Below are positions 26,842-34,648 of a stretch of DNA of 64,000 nucleotides, in pieces. The stretch is from JAAFHB01 sp942493325 (GTDB lineage Bacteria; Bacteroidota; Bacteroidia; Bacteroidales; Prolixibacteraceae): positions 7,068,001 through 7,132,000 of the forward strand of contig OW818689.1 in assembly GCA_942493325.1 (NCBI GenBank), read 5' to 3'. The translations under genes and the position numbers were made by a program. Position 1 is the stretch's first letter; each line of letters begins with the position of its first letter. The notes under the pieces are model-generated. The model was given only the letters and a program-made list of their open reading frames with translations, did not search any database and was not told the DNA's origin.

Positions 26842-27248
26842 TTTAGTTGCCCCTGCCTTGGGGACTTATTATGGCTTCCGTCAGTGGACGGACTTCGTCT
26901 GGCACGCCGGTTGGATTTTGAAATAATATTTTCAACTGAATCGACTATAAAGCCTTTATCCCTGTGATGGATTATTGTCGGCAGGTCAGAGAATCCCATG
27001 TTGACGTAGGTAAGAAGAATATTGCACCAATAGCCGTTTTGCCATTCGCCTTCAATAGATTCAACTCCGAATCCGTAGAGTATCTGATTAAAAGCGCACA
27101 TTTTCTGCTCGTTAAGTGTTGGGAGATTATAACACTGACTGTTCCAGAATTGCACACCTGAGAATTCTTTCGGATCGAGTTGATTTGAGAGAATCAGTTT
27201 AATAGTCGATTCCTGTTGTTTTGTAAGATTGAGAAGTTTTAAATTCAT
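26838..27248 (-). CDS. Hypothetical protein reading into leader element
   Basis: A 136-residue protein. Residues 1-110 look like a normal soluble domain with Trp and Cys; the last 25 residues (from about NRRARRSPSTDG) are encoded by the repeated leader sequence that precedes the next gene, so the C-terminus is probably a by-product of that insertion or shared use of the DNA. The stop overlaps the ATG of the zinc-ribbon gene. No family recognised. Confidence 0.66.
   Translation of the reverse strand: MNLKLLNLTKQQESTIKLILSNQLDPKEFSGVQFWNSQCYNLPTLNEQKMCAFNQILYGFGVESIEGEWQNGYWCNILLTYVNMGFSDLPTIIHHRDKGFIVDSVENIISKSNRRARRSPSTDGSHNKSPRQGQLK
26850..26915 (-). promoter_or_regulatory. Start-proximal hairpin leader (L2)
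   Basis: Stem CCCC / GGGG around loop AAGGCA (26850-26863), 8 nt before the ATG at 26841. This copy carries an extra hairpin upstream (CCGTC / GACGG, near 26879-26892), as does the copy before the J-domain gene. Confidence 0.68.
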
Positions 27249-27256
27249 TGTAGGTG

Positions 27257-27295
27257 CTCATGCCCTTGAGACTTTTTGCGGCATCTGGCACGCCG
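27257..27295 (-). promoter_or_regulatory. Start-proximal hairpin leader (L3)
   Basis: Stem CTCA / TGAG around loop AGGGCA (27257-27270), 8 nt before the ATG at 27248. The stem differs at two pairs from the GC-only copies yet still pairs, which supports selection on structure. Confidence 0.7.
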
Positions 27296-27301
27296 GTTAA
27301 T

Positions 27302-27727
27302 TTAATCTTCGTCGGGAAACTGAATCGTGATAGCAGGGGAGGGATCATTCAGGTCGAGCGGGCCAATTACAGCTTTGAGTGTAACTTCCCTGACCAACCG
27401 GTTTCCCTCGCAGACTTTTTCGTATTTGTTCCAGTCGCCTTTATCCGGAAGCAGACAGCAGAATTCGAACTTCAGTTCACTACTTTTGCATCCGCGGGCT
27501 TCCAGTGAGAACATATACAGGATATCCCACAGGCGACCTTCCTCACTCTGCTCCGGCATCTTCTCCGGAACCGGTACATACTTGTCGTAAACTCCCCGGG
27601 TAAAGAATACCGGAAAGATGATTCCTGCTTCTTTTGCAATCTCCGGTAGAATTGGCACCTGGTACCCATCTTCAATCGCTTCGGCACGGGTGTAACTTGC
27701 AATAATTTTCCAATCGTTTAGTTCCAT
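27302..27727 (-). CDS. Small hypothetical protein (DUF6573-like)
   Basis: A 141-residue protein starting at MELNDWKIIASYTRAEAIEDG; the pattern AIEDGxQVPI with downstream GVYDKYVPVPE and W-rich DILYMF resembles proteins annotated DUF6573 on mobile elements, whose role is unknown. The start at 27727 is fixed by hairpin leader L4 ten nucleotides upstream. Member of the small-gene block. Confidence 0.7.
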   Translation of the reverse strand: MELNDWKIIASYTRAEAIEDGYQVPILPEIAKEAGIIFPVFFTRGVYDKYVPVPEKMPEQSEEGRLWDILYMFSLEARGCKSSELKFEFCCLLPDKGDWNKYEKVCEGNRLVREVTLKAVIGPLDLNDPSPAITIQFPDED

Positions 27728-27737
27728 TGTTTTATTG

Positions 27738-27776
27738 CCCCTGCCCTGGGGACTTATTATGGCATCTGGCACGCCG
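27738..27776 (-). promoter_or_regulatory. Start-proximal hairpin leader (L4)
   Basis: Stem CCCC / GGGG around loop AGGGCA (27738-27751), 10 nt before the ATG at 27727, with the standard upstream GCCAGATGCCATAATAAGT. Confidence 0.7.
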
Positions 27777-27801
27777 TGGTATATTTTGTGAGATTTATTT
27801 T

Positions 27802-28245
27802 TTAGAGAAGGCCTTCGTCAGCCATTGAGAAATACGAGTCAGTAGTCATAATCAGGTGATCCAGGAGTGGAATGTCGAGAATCAGACCGGCTTCCTTTAT
27901 TTGTCGGGTGATCTTCCGGTCCGCATCACTTGTATCGAGGTTTCCCGACGGATGGTTATGTGCCAATATCAGTGAGGTGGCGCAAGCTTTTAATGCAACC
28001 TGGAAAATCACCCGCACATCGACCACGGCACCGGTCATTCCTCCTTTGGAAAGCTGGTGATATCCGAGGATCTGGTTCTGTCGGTTCATCATCAGCATAT
28101 AACTGAATTCAATGTGATCGTAAGCCGGCCAGATTGCTCTGAATGCATTTGCAGCATCCATGGAGCCGGTAACTTTCATTCGGTCTTTTGCCTTCACGTG
28201 CGAAGAATAAGAGATTTGTACTTCTGCAAGAATTTCCGGAATCAT
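27802..28245 (-). CDS. RadC-like JAB/MPN domain protein
   Basis: A 147-residue protein with the JAMM metal site: His96 and His98 in LAHNHPSG, Ser106 and Asp109 in TSDAD, and an upstream acidic residue near 46. It is a stand-alone RadC-type domain without the N-terminal HhH, the short form common on plasmids, prophages and conjugative elements. Its biochemical activity is unresolved. It is preceded by hairpin leader L5 and RNA element A2. Confidence 0.88.
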   Translation of the reverse strand: MIPEILAEVQISYSSHVKAKDRMKVTGSMDAANAFRAIWPAYDHIEFSYMLMMNRQNQILGYHQLSKGGMTGAVVDVRVIFQVALKACATSLILAHNHPSGNLDTSDADRKITRQIKEAGLILDIPLLDHLIMTTDSYFSMADEGLL

Positions 28246-28254
28246 TGTTTTTCA

Positions 28255-28293
28255 CCACTGCCTTGTGGATTTATTTTGGCATCTGGCCCGCCG
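28255..28293 (-). promoter_or_regulatory. Start-proximal hairpin leader (L5)
   Basis: Stem CCAC / GTGG around loop AAGGCA (28255-28268), 9 nt before the ATG at 28245. The change CCCC/GGGG to CCAC/GTGG is compensatory. Confidence 0.7.
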
Positions 28294-28510
28294 TTACAGT
28301 TAAATTTCGGGCAGACCAGATTGAGCCGGGCGGATTCTTGTCAATGGGTGAATGTCAGTTTCATCCAGAACCGAATTGATTTATATGGGAAAGTGACCGA
28401 ACACGAAGTGGCTTTGGTTGCTGCACAGGGAACAATTATTTGCAGCGACCAAGGCCCCTTGACGTTTCCGGCCGGCGATCAATAACTTTGCCCCGTAATT
28501 TGAGTGTAAC
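28294..28510 (+). ncRNA. Structured RNA element A, copy 2
   Basis: Plus-strand helices: GTCAATGGG (28340) with CCCTTGAC (28456); variable hairpin GTCAGTTTC (28354) with GAAAGTGAC (28389); CACGAAGTG (28402-28410); GGCTTTGGTTGCTGC (28410) with GCAGCGACCAAGGCC (28442), two G-U pairs. Conserved tail to GAGTGTAAC at 28510. The variable hairpin has a different sequence from copy 1 but forms at the same place. Confidence 0.57.
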
Positions 28511-28551
28511 AGCAAACTTTCTCAGAACTCAGAAGGGGGTTAAAAAAGAAA

Positions 28552-28571
28552 CCCCGCCTGGAGGGGCGGGG
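28552..28571 (-). terminator. Terminator of the SecB-like gene
   Basis: Stem CCCCGCC / GGCGGGG with loop CTCCA-type bases, followed on the minus strand by TTTCTTTTTT. It ends the toxin-antitoxin-chaperone set. Confidence 0.82.
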
Positions 28572-28609
28572 TAGTAATTTTAAAATGGATTTTGAAAAAA
28601 GTTGAAGAT

Positions 28610-29050
28610 TTATTCTGCGCTATTTTTGACAAATGCTTTTGGGTCAACAACCGGTAGAATTGCAGAGTGTAAAAAGGTGCCTTTAAATTGAGAAAACATG
28701 ATACCCCTTACTGTTGAAATAGAAACTGAGTTTAATGTTACTAAAATAGTATCCGTGATTGAAACATTTTGAGAACCTTCAATTAAAAAATCGTCGAAAT
28801 TCGCTATTTCAAAAATGCAACTTGCCTGTAAAGATCCAAGTCTCGTTTCATTATCTTCGTGAATAATGTCGACAGTTGTAATAACAAAAACCAATTTGCT
28901 TTCATGACTTATTTTGTGCTCAAGACCAATATTAAAATGGAATGTAGTTTGAGCAGGCAAAGGTTGTTTGGGGTTGTTAAGTTTAACATCCAATAATTCA
29001 ACACCTTTTATTTGAAAGGAAAGTTTTTGCTCCTTTATTGTATCTTTCAT
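28610..29050 (-). CDS. SecB-like chaperone of a toxin-antitoxin-chaperone set
   Basis: The 146-residue protein is beta-rich with the pattern of SecB family members: alternating strands, EHKISHESKLVFVITTVDI and the C-terminal FKGTFLHSAILPVVDPKAF, comparable to the LPPINF end of SecB. It follows the HigA-like gene in the same direction. In known TAC modules a SecB-like chaperone protects the antitoxin's C-terminus. The assignment is from fold pattern and context. Confidence 0.66.
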   Translation of the reverse strand: MKDTIKEQKLSFQIKGVELLDVKLNNPKQPLPAQTTFHFNIGLEHKISHESKLVFVITTVDIIHEDNETRLGSLQASCIFEIANFDDFLIEGSQNVSITDTILVTLNSVSISTVRGIMFSQFKGTFLHSAILPVVDPKAFVKNSAE

Positions 29051-29128
29051 CTATATGTAATTTGTTTTAAGGTAAGATGGAATCCGTCCCAATAAATCAG
29101 GGCTCATTTCATACTTTATATTATCAAT

Positions 29129-29578
29129 TTAACAATTACTACTCACTGCAAAAGACTTCGATTTTTTTCCATAATATAAATCAATTAATGATTTATCATT
29201 CAGTGTGTCAGCATAAGAAGTAGGATTTGCAGATGCAACTTTTTCGCTAACCACCAAATGGAACTTAATCACCTGCTCTTTCGGCACATCCTTAAGCGTA
29301 ACCAAACCAATATTTAAAACCTTTTCAATATCAAATAACGTATCGCTATTAAAATTGTGGGTGCCGGATAACCATTTGGTTATCTCGGAGCGTTGCTTAT
29401 TTAATGCTTCGGCAAGATCTTTCTTTTTCCAGCCTTTTGCCTTAATTCCATTGTTAATTCTGGCAGCAAGCAGCATTCGTTTTCTGATTTTGCACTCTTC
29501 GTCGGGTGTAATCGAATCGAATATTTCGTCTATTATTTTGCTGTTGTATGTTTCTGCTTTACTCATCGTCTTCATCAT
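29129..29578 (-). CDS. HigA-like antitoxin with helix-turn-helix
   Basis: A 149-residue protein with an XRE-type helix-turn-helix (KGWKKKDLAEALNKQRSEITKWLSG, about 52-76). The region after it (about 110-149) is an extension not needed for DNA binding, comparable to chaperone-addiction tails in TAC antitoxins. It overlaps the upstream toxin gene by about 20 nt. Expected role: bind and silence the toxin and repress the operon. Confidence 0.8.
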   Translation of the reverse strand: MMKTMSKAETYNSKIIDEIFDSITPDEECKIRKRMLLAARINNGIKAKGWKKKDLAEALNKQRSEITKWLSGTHNFNSDTLFDIEKVLNIGLVTLKDVPKEQVIKFHLVVSEKVASANPTSYADTLNDKSLIDLYYGKKSKSFAVSSNC

Positions 29579-30059
29579 TAAAATTTAAATCACCTTCAAA
29601 GTCCTTATAATCATCAGTAAAGTATATCTCCTTATCATTCATTCTTTTTTGAATATCCTGGGAGATCTGACGCATTAAAAAATTCTCATCTTCAAGCTTT
29701 TTATCTTCTTGTAGTGCTCTTATGCTTTTGGGCTTGAAACCTCCTCCTCCCAAAATCACAATTAATGAGCCGTATCGAATACAATACAACCGTAAATTGG
29801 ATTTGGGGATATCGAATAATGCACTAACCCCATCGCCCGGTTTTCCTTCTCTCAGCTTGAAGAAATCCTCAATGGCACCTGTCTGGTGCCCGATAGTATT
29901 TAAACGTACATAGATGTCTTTTAGTTCACTTTTAAACGAATTTTTATTTTCTTCGAGGAATCTATCAAACAAGGTTCTTTGCTCGTCTTCCAGATATATT
30001 GAATATAAAGAGGCCTCATACCCACTAAGCTTAGCTATTTTTACTAATTTATATCTCAT
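29559..30059 (-). CDS. HigB/RelE-like toxin
   Basis: About 166 residues; start chosen at 30059 (MRYKLVKIAKLSG). The core GAIEDFFKLREGKPGDGV ... LRLYCIRYGSLIVILGGGGFKPK fits the RelE/Gp49-like toxin fold with its beta-sheet and basic C-terminal residues; members cleave mRNA at the ribosome. An acidic tail (DDYKDFEGDLNFNDEDDE) follows. First gene of the toxin-antitoxin-chaperone set. Confidence 0.75.
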   Translation of the reverse strand: MRYKLVKIAKLSGYEASLYSIYLEDEQRTLFDRFLEENKNSFKSELKDIYVRLNTIGHQTGAIEDFFKLREGKPGDGVSALFDIPKSNLRLYCIRYGSLIVILGGGGFKPKSIRALQEDKKLEDENFLMRQISQDIQKRMNDKEIYFTDDYKDFEGDLNFNDEDDE

Positions 30060-30079
30060 TCGAAAAAGAATTTGCAAAT

Positions 30080-30253
30080 ATATATTAATTTACTTTTAAG
30101 TGAACTATTTTTTTAGCTTTATTTTTGAAATCTATTAAACTTTGTTTTTACTTTGAATTTATAAATACTCGATCTGTTTTAAAACCACCAGATGACCTTT
30201 GGAATATTTCACCTCAAGTTTTTCATTTACAAAATTTTAGATATTTATCTCTC
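30080..30253. other. AT-rich intergenic stretch
   Basis: Upstream of the toxin gene and downstream of the hsdS remnant. No coding frame or clear hairpin; the toxin promoter is probably here. Confidence 0.5.
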
Positions 30254-30373
30254 TCACTCCGGCTCCGCTGCCAATCTTATTTCCTCTTCTATTTCAAAGC
30301 TGGCTTTGGACTCCGTAATGTCGCCAACCGTTACCTGCCCGTTCATCAGCATGTGCAATAGCCAATTGCAGAG
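30254..30373 (-). pseudogene. hsdS: hsdS C-terminal remnant
   Basis: The minus strand encodes about 39 residues (CNWLLHMLMNGQVTVGDI ... EEEIRLAAEPE, stop at 30254-30256) clearly homologous to the end of the HsdS at 31657 (RDWLLPMLMNGQVTV ... EEEMELAAEPEG). No start or upstream hsdS sequence is present. It lies just downstream of the MBL-fold gene, so the MBL gene sits between two direct copies of the hsdS 3' end. Confidence 0.85.
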
Positions 30374-30391
30374 TTAAGGATTTTTTGTCAT

Positions 30392-31642
30392 TTATTTAAG
30401 CCAAATATTACCATGTATTATTGCTTCATTTTTATCATTACACCAGACAATAATTCCTTGATATTTTGTGATTTGGTATAAAACCGCATTATTAGGATGT
30501 AAACCTTTGGGATTATCAAATTTTGAAGATATTATATGAAGCATTCCAGGATTGTCCATTGAAAGTAAATCATGCCAATTCTCAATGGATCCATGATGAG
30601 GAACTTGTAATACAGCAACATCTTGAATTAATGTACCATAATAATTCATTATCTCAGAATATTTTAGTTTTAGATTTACATCGCCACAATAAAAATCACC
30701 ACAATTACAGCTATTTTCATGATTATGGCACCCAAAATAATGATTACATTTTTGAGTATCCTGTTTTAAATAAACTTCACGCCAACGTCTAATAACACCT
30801 CCTTGATTATAGTATTTACAAGAATGGTAGAGCAATAGTGATGTATTGTTTATATCAGAATTACTAACACCATGACTTTTTGCAATCTTTGAAAACCTTG
30901 CATCATTAATAATAGATTCTAAGTCTTTTTTCGTTATTACATCTGATTTGAGATTAGAGCAATCAGAAATTTCTTTAAAATACTTATTAATCTTTTCTGA
31001 TTGAGTACTATAATAAAATATGAATTGCCAGATTTTGATTTTTCTTGAGGTTAATGGAATACACCCGTGTTTCTTTATTAAAACTCGGGGATCACTTATA
31101 TCTTCAATAAATTTTATATTTTCTTCATCATCGGCAGGTTCCAAATTATTTATATTAAAATCAAAATCCTCAATTTCTAAATCAACACCTTCAATGTCAT
31201 CATTTTTATTTTCATCAAAATATTTATCCGGTCCCCCTGATATGAATACAATATTTGATTTCCCCCGCCCAAATTCAAGAAGAGTTTTGGCAGGATCAAT
31301 AATAAAAGATGGAATCCAATCATCAAGATAATCCAAATCCAAAGTAAGCATATAGTTCAACCTTTCTCTCGGAGTTAAATAAGGCAGGATGATGGTATCT
31401 ATATGCTCTACTTTCTCAAATAATCTTTTTAATCCATTAATATGATCTCTATGGAAATGAGATATTACTATTAAATCCAAATGTTTACATTCAGCAAATT
31501 CCTTATCAATACAATTATTTACTTTGGCTGTTGACGTTGAGCCACAATCATATACAAACTTGAAGTTTCCTATTTCCCCAGAAGTAAACAAACCAAATCC
31601 AACTGGATGAAACTTAACAATAAAATGCATATTCATTTTCAT
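30392..31642 (-). CDS. MBL-fold metallohydrolase in R-M island
   Basis: A 416-residue protein with the metallo-beta-lactamase signature SHFHRDH (61-67: H62, H64, D66, H67) and a later QVPHHGS segment, as in ComEC/Rec2-type MBL domains. A long insertion (about 125-300) rich in Asp/Asn and a His/Cys cluster (KCNHYFGCHNHENSCNCGDFYCGD) separates the two parts and may bind extra metal. MBL proteins occur in several defence loci as nucleases or phosphodiesterases. It follows hsdS with a 14-nt gap, which suggests co-transcription. Confidence 0.8.
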   Translation of the reverse strand: MKMNMHFIVKFHPVGFGLFTSGEIGNFKFVYDCGSTSTAKVNNCIDKEFAECKHLDLIVISHFHRDHINGLKRLFEKVEHIDTIILPYLTPRERLNYMLTLDLDYLDDWIPSFIIDPAKTLLEFGRGKSNIVFISGGPDKYFDENKNDDIEGVDLEIEDFDFNINNLEPADDEENIKFIEDISDPRVLIKKHGCIPLTSRKIKIWQFIFYYSTQSEKINKYFKEISDCSNLKSDVITKKDLESIINDARFSKIAKSHGVSNSDINNTSLLLYHSCKYYNQGGVIRRWREVYLKQDTQKCNHYFGCHNHENSCNCGDFYCGDVNLKLKYSEIMNYYGTLIQDVAVLQVPHHGSIENWHDLLSMDNPGMLHIISSKFDNPKGLHPNNAVLYQITKYQGIIVWCNDKNEAIIHGNIWLK

Positions 31643-31656
31643 TTAGATTTTGGAGA

Positions 31657-33030
31657 TTATTGATGCTTTCCTTCCGGCTCCGCCGCCAACTCCATTTCCT
31701 CTTCTATTTTATAGCTTGCCTTCTCTTTTGCTACTACTGTTACCTGTCCGTTCATCAGCATGGGCAAAAGCCAGTCGCGAAGTTCGGAGAGTTGTTGGTT
31801 TTGTTTGTTAAGTACATCAGATTGAATAAGAGATCCTTTGGCAAGTGCCTCAAATTTATCGAGCAAGTTATTATTTTTATATGCCTTAGGTTTAATAACC
31901 GGAATTGTTCTTAAATGTTGTATTCCAATAGCAGGTCTTGTACTGCCTGAGGTATATTTATTGACCCATTGAAAGAAAATAGGGCTTTTCACTGTATAAT
32001 ACACAAATGTTGCTAATTTGTCATTTTTAGGATTAATAATAGCCATGGTAGGCGAAATCGCAAATCTAAAAGGTTGTTTTCGTAATTTTACCACCTTCCC
32101 AACTGTGCCAACTCTTCCATAACCAATAGAATATTCATTAATCGTATAGTCCCGTTCTTGCTTAAGTACAAATTCCTCATCTATTACTCTTGCCTTATTT
32201 ATATCAATATTCCCGGATTCATCAATGTCACCAATTCCGGCAAATGGGAATCCACTTATAACTTCCAATGGAGCTCTATGGCTTGGATGTGGATCTATAA
32301 CTTCGGCATAATAGTTTATTGATTCAACTTCCCATCCCTCAGGAATCTCCCTTTTCAACTCCTCATTCCAAACCATTTTGCCACCACTCGATTTATAAGG
32401 TTTGTCTTTGGGATCTTGCTTGCCCAGATCGAAGTCGAAGGGAAAATCAAACTGCACAAACCAATAGTCGTAAAGCGTTATGGACATGGCTTCCAACTCG
32501 GCATTGATGTGGTTGTTGAGTTCAATTTTGGAGTCTATGGAGGATAAGACATCTACAATCTTTAATTGAGTATAAATTGTTGGTAGGTTGATTTCAAATT
32601 TCTTAAGAAAGTCAATTGTTAATGCTTTTTGAACGGCCCCAATATTATTGTTATTTATTTGATTTTTGAAATAATTTGATTGCATCCAGAATAATAGATA
32701 TTTACTATTTATACAATCTGAAAACTTTCGGAACCAAGTCAAATTACCATCTTTAAAATAAAAGTTAGGATTAGTTACGAAATATGGTATACCAATAGTA
32801 CCAACAGAAGTTAAAAGTAAATCACCTATAATTGGAACAGGAAATTTCGATTTGATTTCCAAATATTGTTCCTGTGAAATATGCAATACTTCAGTAATTT
32901 TCTCACCTCGACCTAACTGAATTACTTCTTTACTTCGGTAAAATGGAACACCAAACTCAACATAATCTTCAGCATGAATTCTTTTGCTTGATGTGATTTC
33001 TAATATTTCACCGAGCTTGTAATTATTCAT
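31657..33030 (-). CDS. hsdS: Type I restriction-modification specificity subunit HsdS
   Basis: The 457-residue protein has two target-recognition domains: residues about 1-170 and about 215-410, each followed by a conserved helical spacer (QLKIVDVLSSIDSKIELNNHINAELEAM and the C-terminal QNQQLSELRDWLLPMLMNGQ). It selects the DNA sequence for the HsdM/HsdR complex. Its ATG overlaps the hsdM stop by 8 nt. The 3' end is duplicated at 30254-30373. Confidence 0.93.
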   Translation of the reverse strand: MNNYKLGEILEITSSKRIHAEDYVEFGVPFYRSKEVIQLGRGEKITEVLHISQEQYLEIKSKFPVPIIGDLLLTSVGTIGIPYFVTNPNFYFKDGNLTWFRKFSDCINSKYLLFWMQSNYFKNQINNNNIGAVQKALTIDFLKKFEINLPTIYTQLKIVDVLSSIDSKIELNNHINAELEAMSITLYDYWFVQFDFPFDFDLGKQDPKDKPYKSSGGKMVWNEELKREIPEGWEVESINYYAEVIDPHPSHRAPLEVISGFPFAGIGDIDESGNIDINKARVIDEEFVLKQERDYTINEYSIGYGRVGTVGKVVKLRKQPFRFAISPTMAIINPKNDKLATFVYYTVKSPIFFQWVNKYTSGSTRPAIGIQHLRTIPVIKPKAYKNNNLLDKFEALAKGSLIQSDVLNKQNQQLSELRDWLLPMLMNGQVTVVAKEKASYKIEEEMELAAEPEGKHQ

Positions 33031-34648
33031 ACTTCAAGCCCTCCAACTGCCTCTGAATCTCATTTTCCAGCTTTTTCGATTCAACGAACAGGTTTTTCAG
33101 ATTTGATTTGTATCCGTTTATCTTATCGGCAAATTCTTCTGGAGTAATATCGATATATTCAATCTTCAAATCAAAATATTGCCCGGCGCTTAATGAGTAG
33201 TTTTTCTTTTTGATTTGCTCGTATGAAACCACAACCGTAAAATCTTCAACGGCTTTGTGTTTATTAAAGGTATTGATAATCAATTGCTCTTCGTCGTCCG
33301 AAAGCAGGGTTTTCTGATTCTTTCCTTCTTTAACTTTTGTCCCCAACTTCGAGGCATCCATCAATACAATGTCGCCTTTAGTATTGGCTTTATCCAAAAA
33401 CAATATGGAAACATTGGTACCTGTGGTGGCAAAAATATTGCTTGGCATCGATACCACTCCCCGAAGCATTTTTTCTTCTACCAACTTTTCGCGGATTTTT
33501 CGTTCAATTCCACTTTGTGCAGTAATAAATCCTGTTGGTACTACAATAGCAGCTTTGCCTTTAGCAGACAGGGAGAACATGATATGCTGAATAAAAAGCA
33601 GATAGATGGACATTTTGTCTTTATCTGTTTTCGGCACATTTGGTATGCCTGCAAAAAAACGTTCTTTATTTTTTTTATTGTCAAGGTCAGCAACAAAATC
33701 GCTAAAATCCAATTTAAATGGAGGATTGGAAACGATGTAATCGAAGGTCATCAGCTTATCGCCGACCTTGTGGTAAGGTAAAAGAATGGTATTGCCTTGT
33801 ATAATATTTTGAATGGAGTGCACCAGGTTGTTTAAAATCAAATTTAGCCGCAACATACTGCTCGATTTCTGCGAAATATCTTGCGAATATATCGTACACC
33901 GGTCTTCGCCAATGGCATGTGCCAGATTCATCAATAAGGTTCCCGAACCGGCTGCCGGATCACAACAGGTTACATTGCTCACAGGTTGATCGACCAAAAT
34001 GGAAGCCATAATTTTTGCTACGGCATGGGGCGTATAGTATTCAGCGTATTTACCACCACCGTCTTTGTTGTAATCTTTAATCAGGTATTCGAAAATGGTG
34101 GAGAAAAAATCAAACTTTTGCTCGAATATTTTCTCAAAACTAAAATTTACCAGTTGATTAATCAGGGCACGGCAAAAATTGTCACGTTGCGAGCTGTCGG
34201 TGATGTAATTACTCAGTTCGTCGAACAAGGTTATTTTAGATCCGGTACCGGTTTTTACAGAGAAAATATCGTTGTTGAAAATAGCAATGTCGCGCAAGGT
34301 ATCGTCAAAGAACTTGGCAAATTCTTCGTTGTTCTGTTTGTTGTGGAGGTTCGACAAAAAATGTTCCCGCTTCAGTTTGGCACTCTCTGGATTCATGAGC
34401 ATGAGCAGCATGTCGTATTGCGAATCAGTGTATTTGGCAATTTCATGCTCCCAGCTTTCAGCGTTTTTCAGTTTCGGTTTGATCATCTTTACTTCGTACC
34501 CAAACTTGTCGTTCATAAATTTATAAAGAAACACCTGGGTAATGATTTTGAATTCATTTCCATCGTTTCCCAAACCATACGAGGTGCAAACGCCTTTCAG
34601 GTTATCAATCAGCTCTTTTGTCTGCGCCGTAAAATCTTGTATTACCAT
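33023..34648 (-). CDS. hsdM: Type I R-M methyltransferase HsdM
   Basis: About 541 residues from MVIQDFTAQTKELID. It contains the helical N-terminal HsdM domain and the N6-adenine methylase core with the SAM motif DPAAGSGTLL and catalytic NPPF (in YIVSNPPFKLDF). It methylates adenines in the recognition site and forms the M2S core with HsdS. The start at 34648 overlaps the hsdR stop (ATGGTAA), which indicates coupled translation in the order hsdR-hsdM-hsdS. Confidence 0.95.
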   Translation of the reverse strand: MVIQDFTAQTKELIDNLKGVCTSYGLGNDGNEFKIITQVFLYKFMNDKFGYEVKMIKPKLKNAESWEHEIAKYTDSQYDMLLMLMNPESAKLKREHFLSNLHNKQNNEEFAKFFDDTLRDIAIFNNDIFSVKTGTGSKITLFDELSNYITDSSQRDNFCRALINQLVNFSFEKIFEQKFDFFSTIFEYLIKDYNKDGGGKYAEYYTPHAVAKIMASILVDQPVSNVTCCDPAAGSGTLLMNLAHAIGEDRCTIYSQDISQKSSSMLRLNLILNNLVHSIQNIIQGNTILLPYHKVGDKLMTFDYIVSNPPFKLDFSDFVADLDNKKNKERFFAGIPNVPKTDKDKMSIYLLFIQHIMFSLSAKGKAAIVVPTGFITAQSGIERKIREKLVEEKMLRGVVSMPSNIFATTGTNVSILFLDKANTKGDIVLMDASKLGTKVKEGKNQKTLLSDDEEQLIINTFNKHKAVEDFTVVVSYEQIKKKNYSLSAGQYFDLKIEYIDITPEEFADKINGYKSNLKNLFVESKKLENEIQRQLEGLKYE

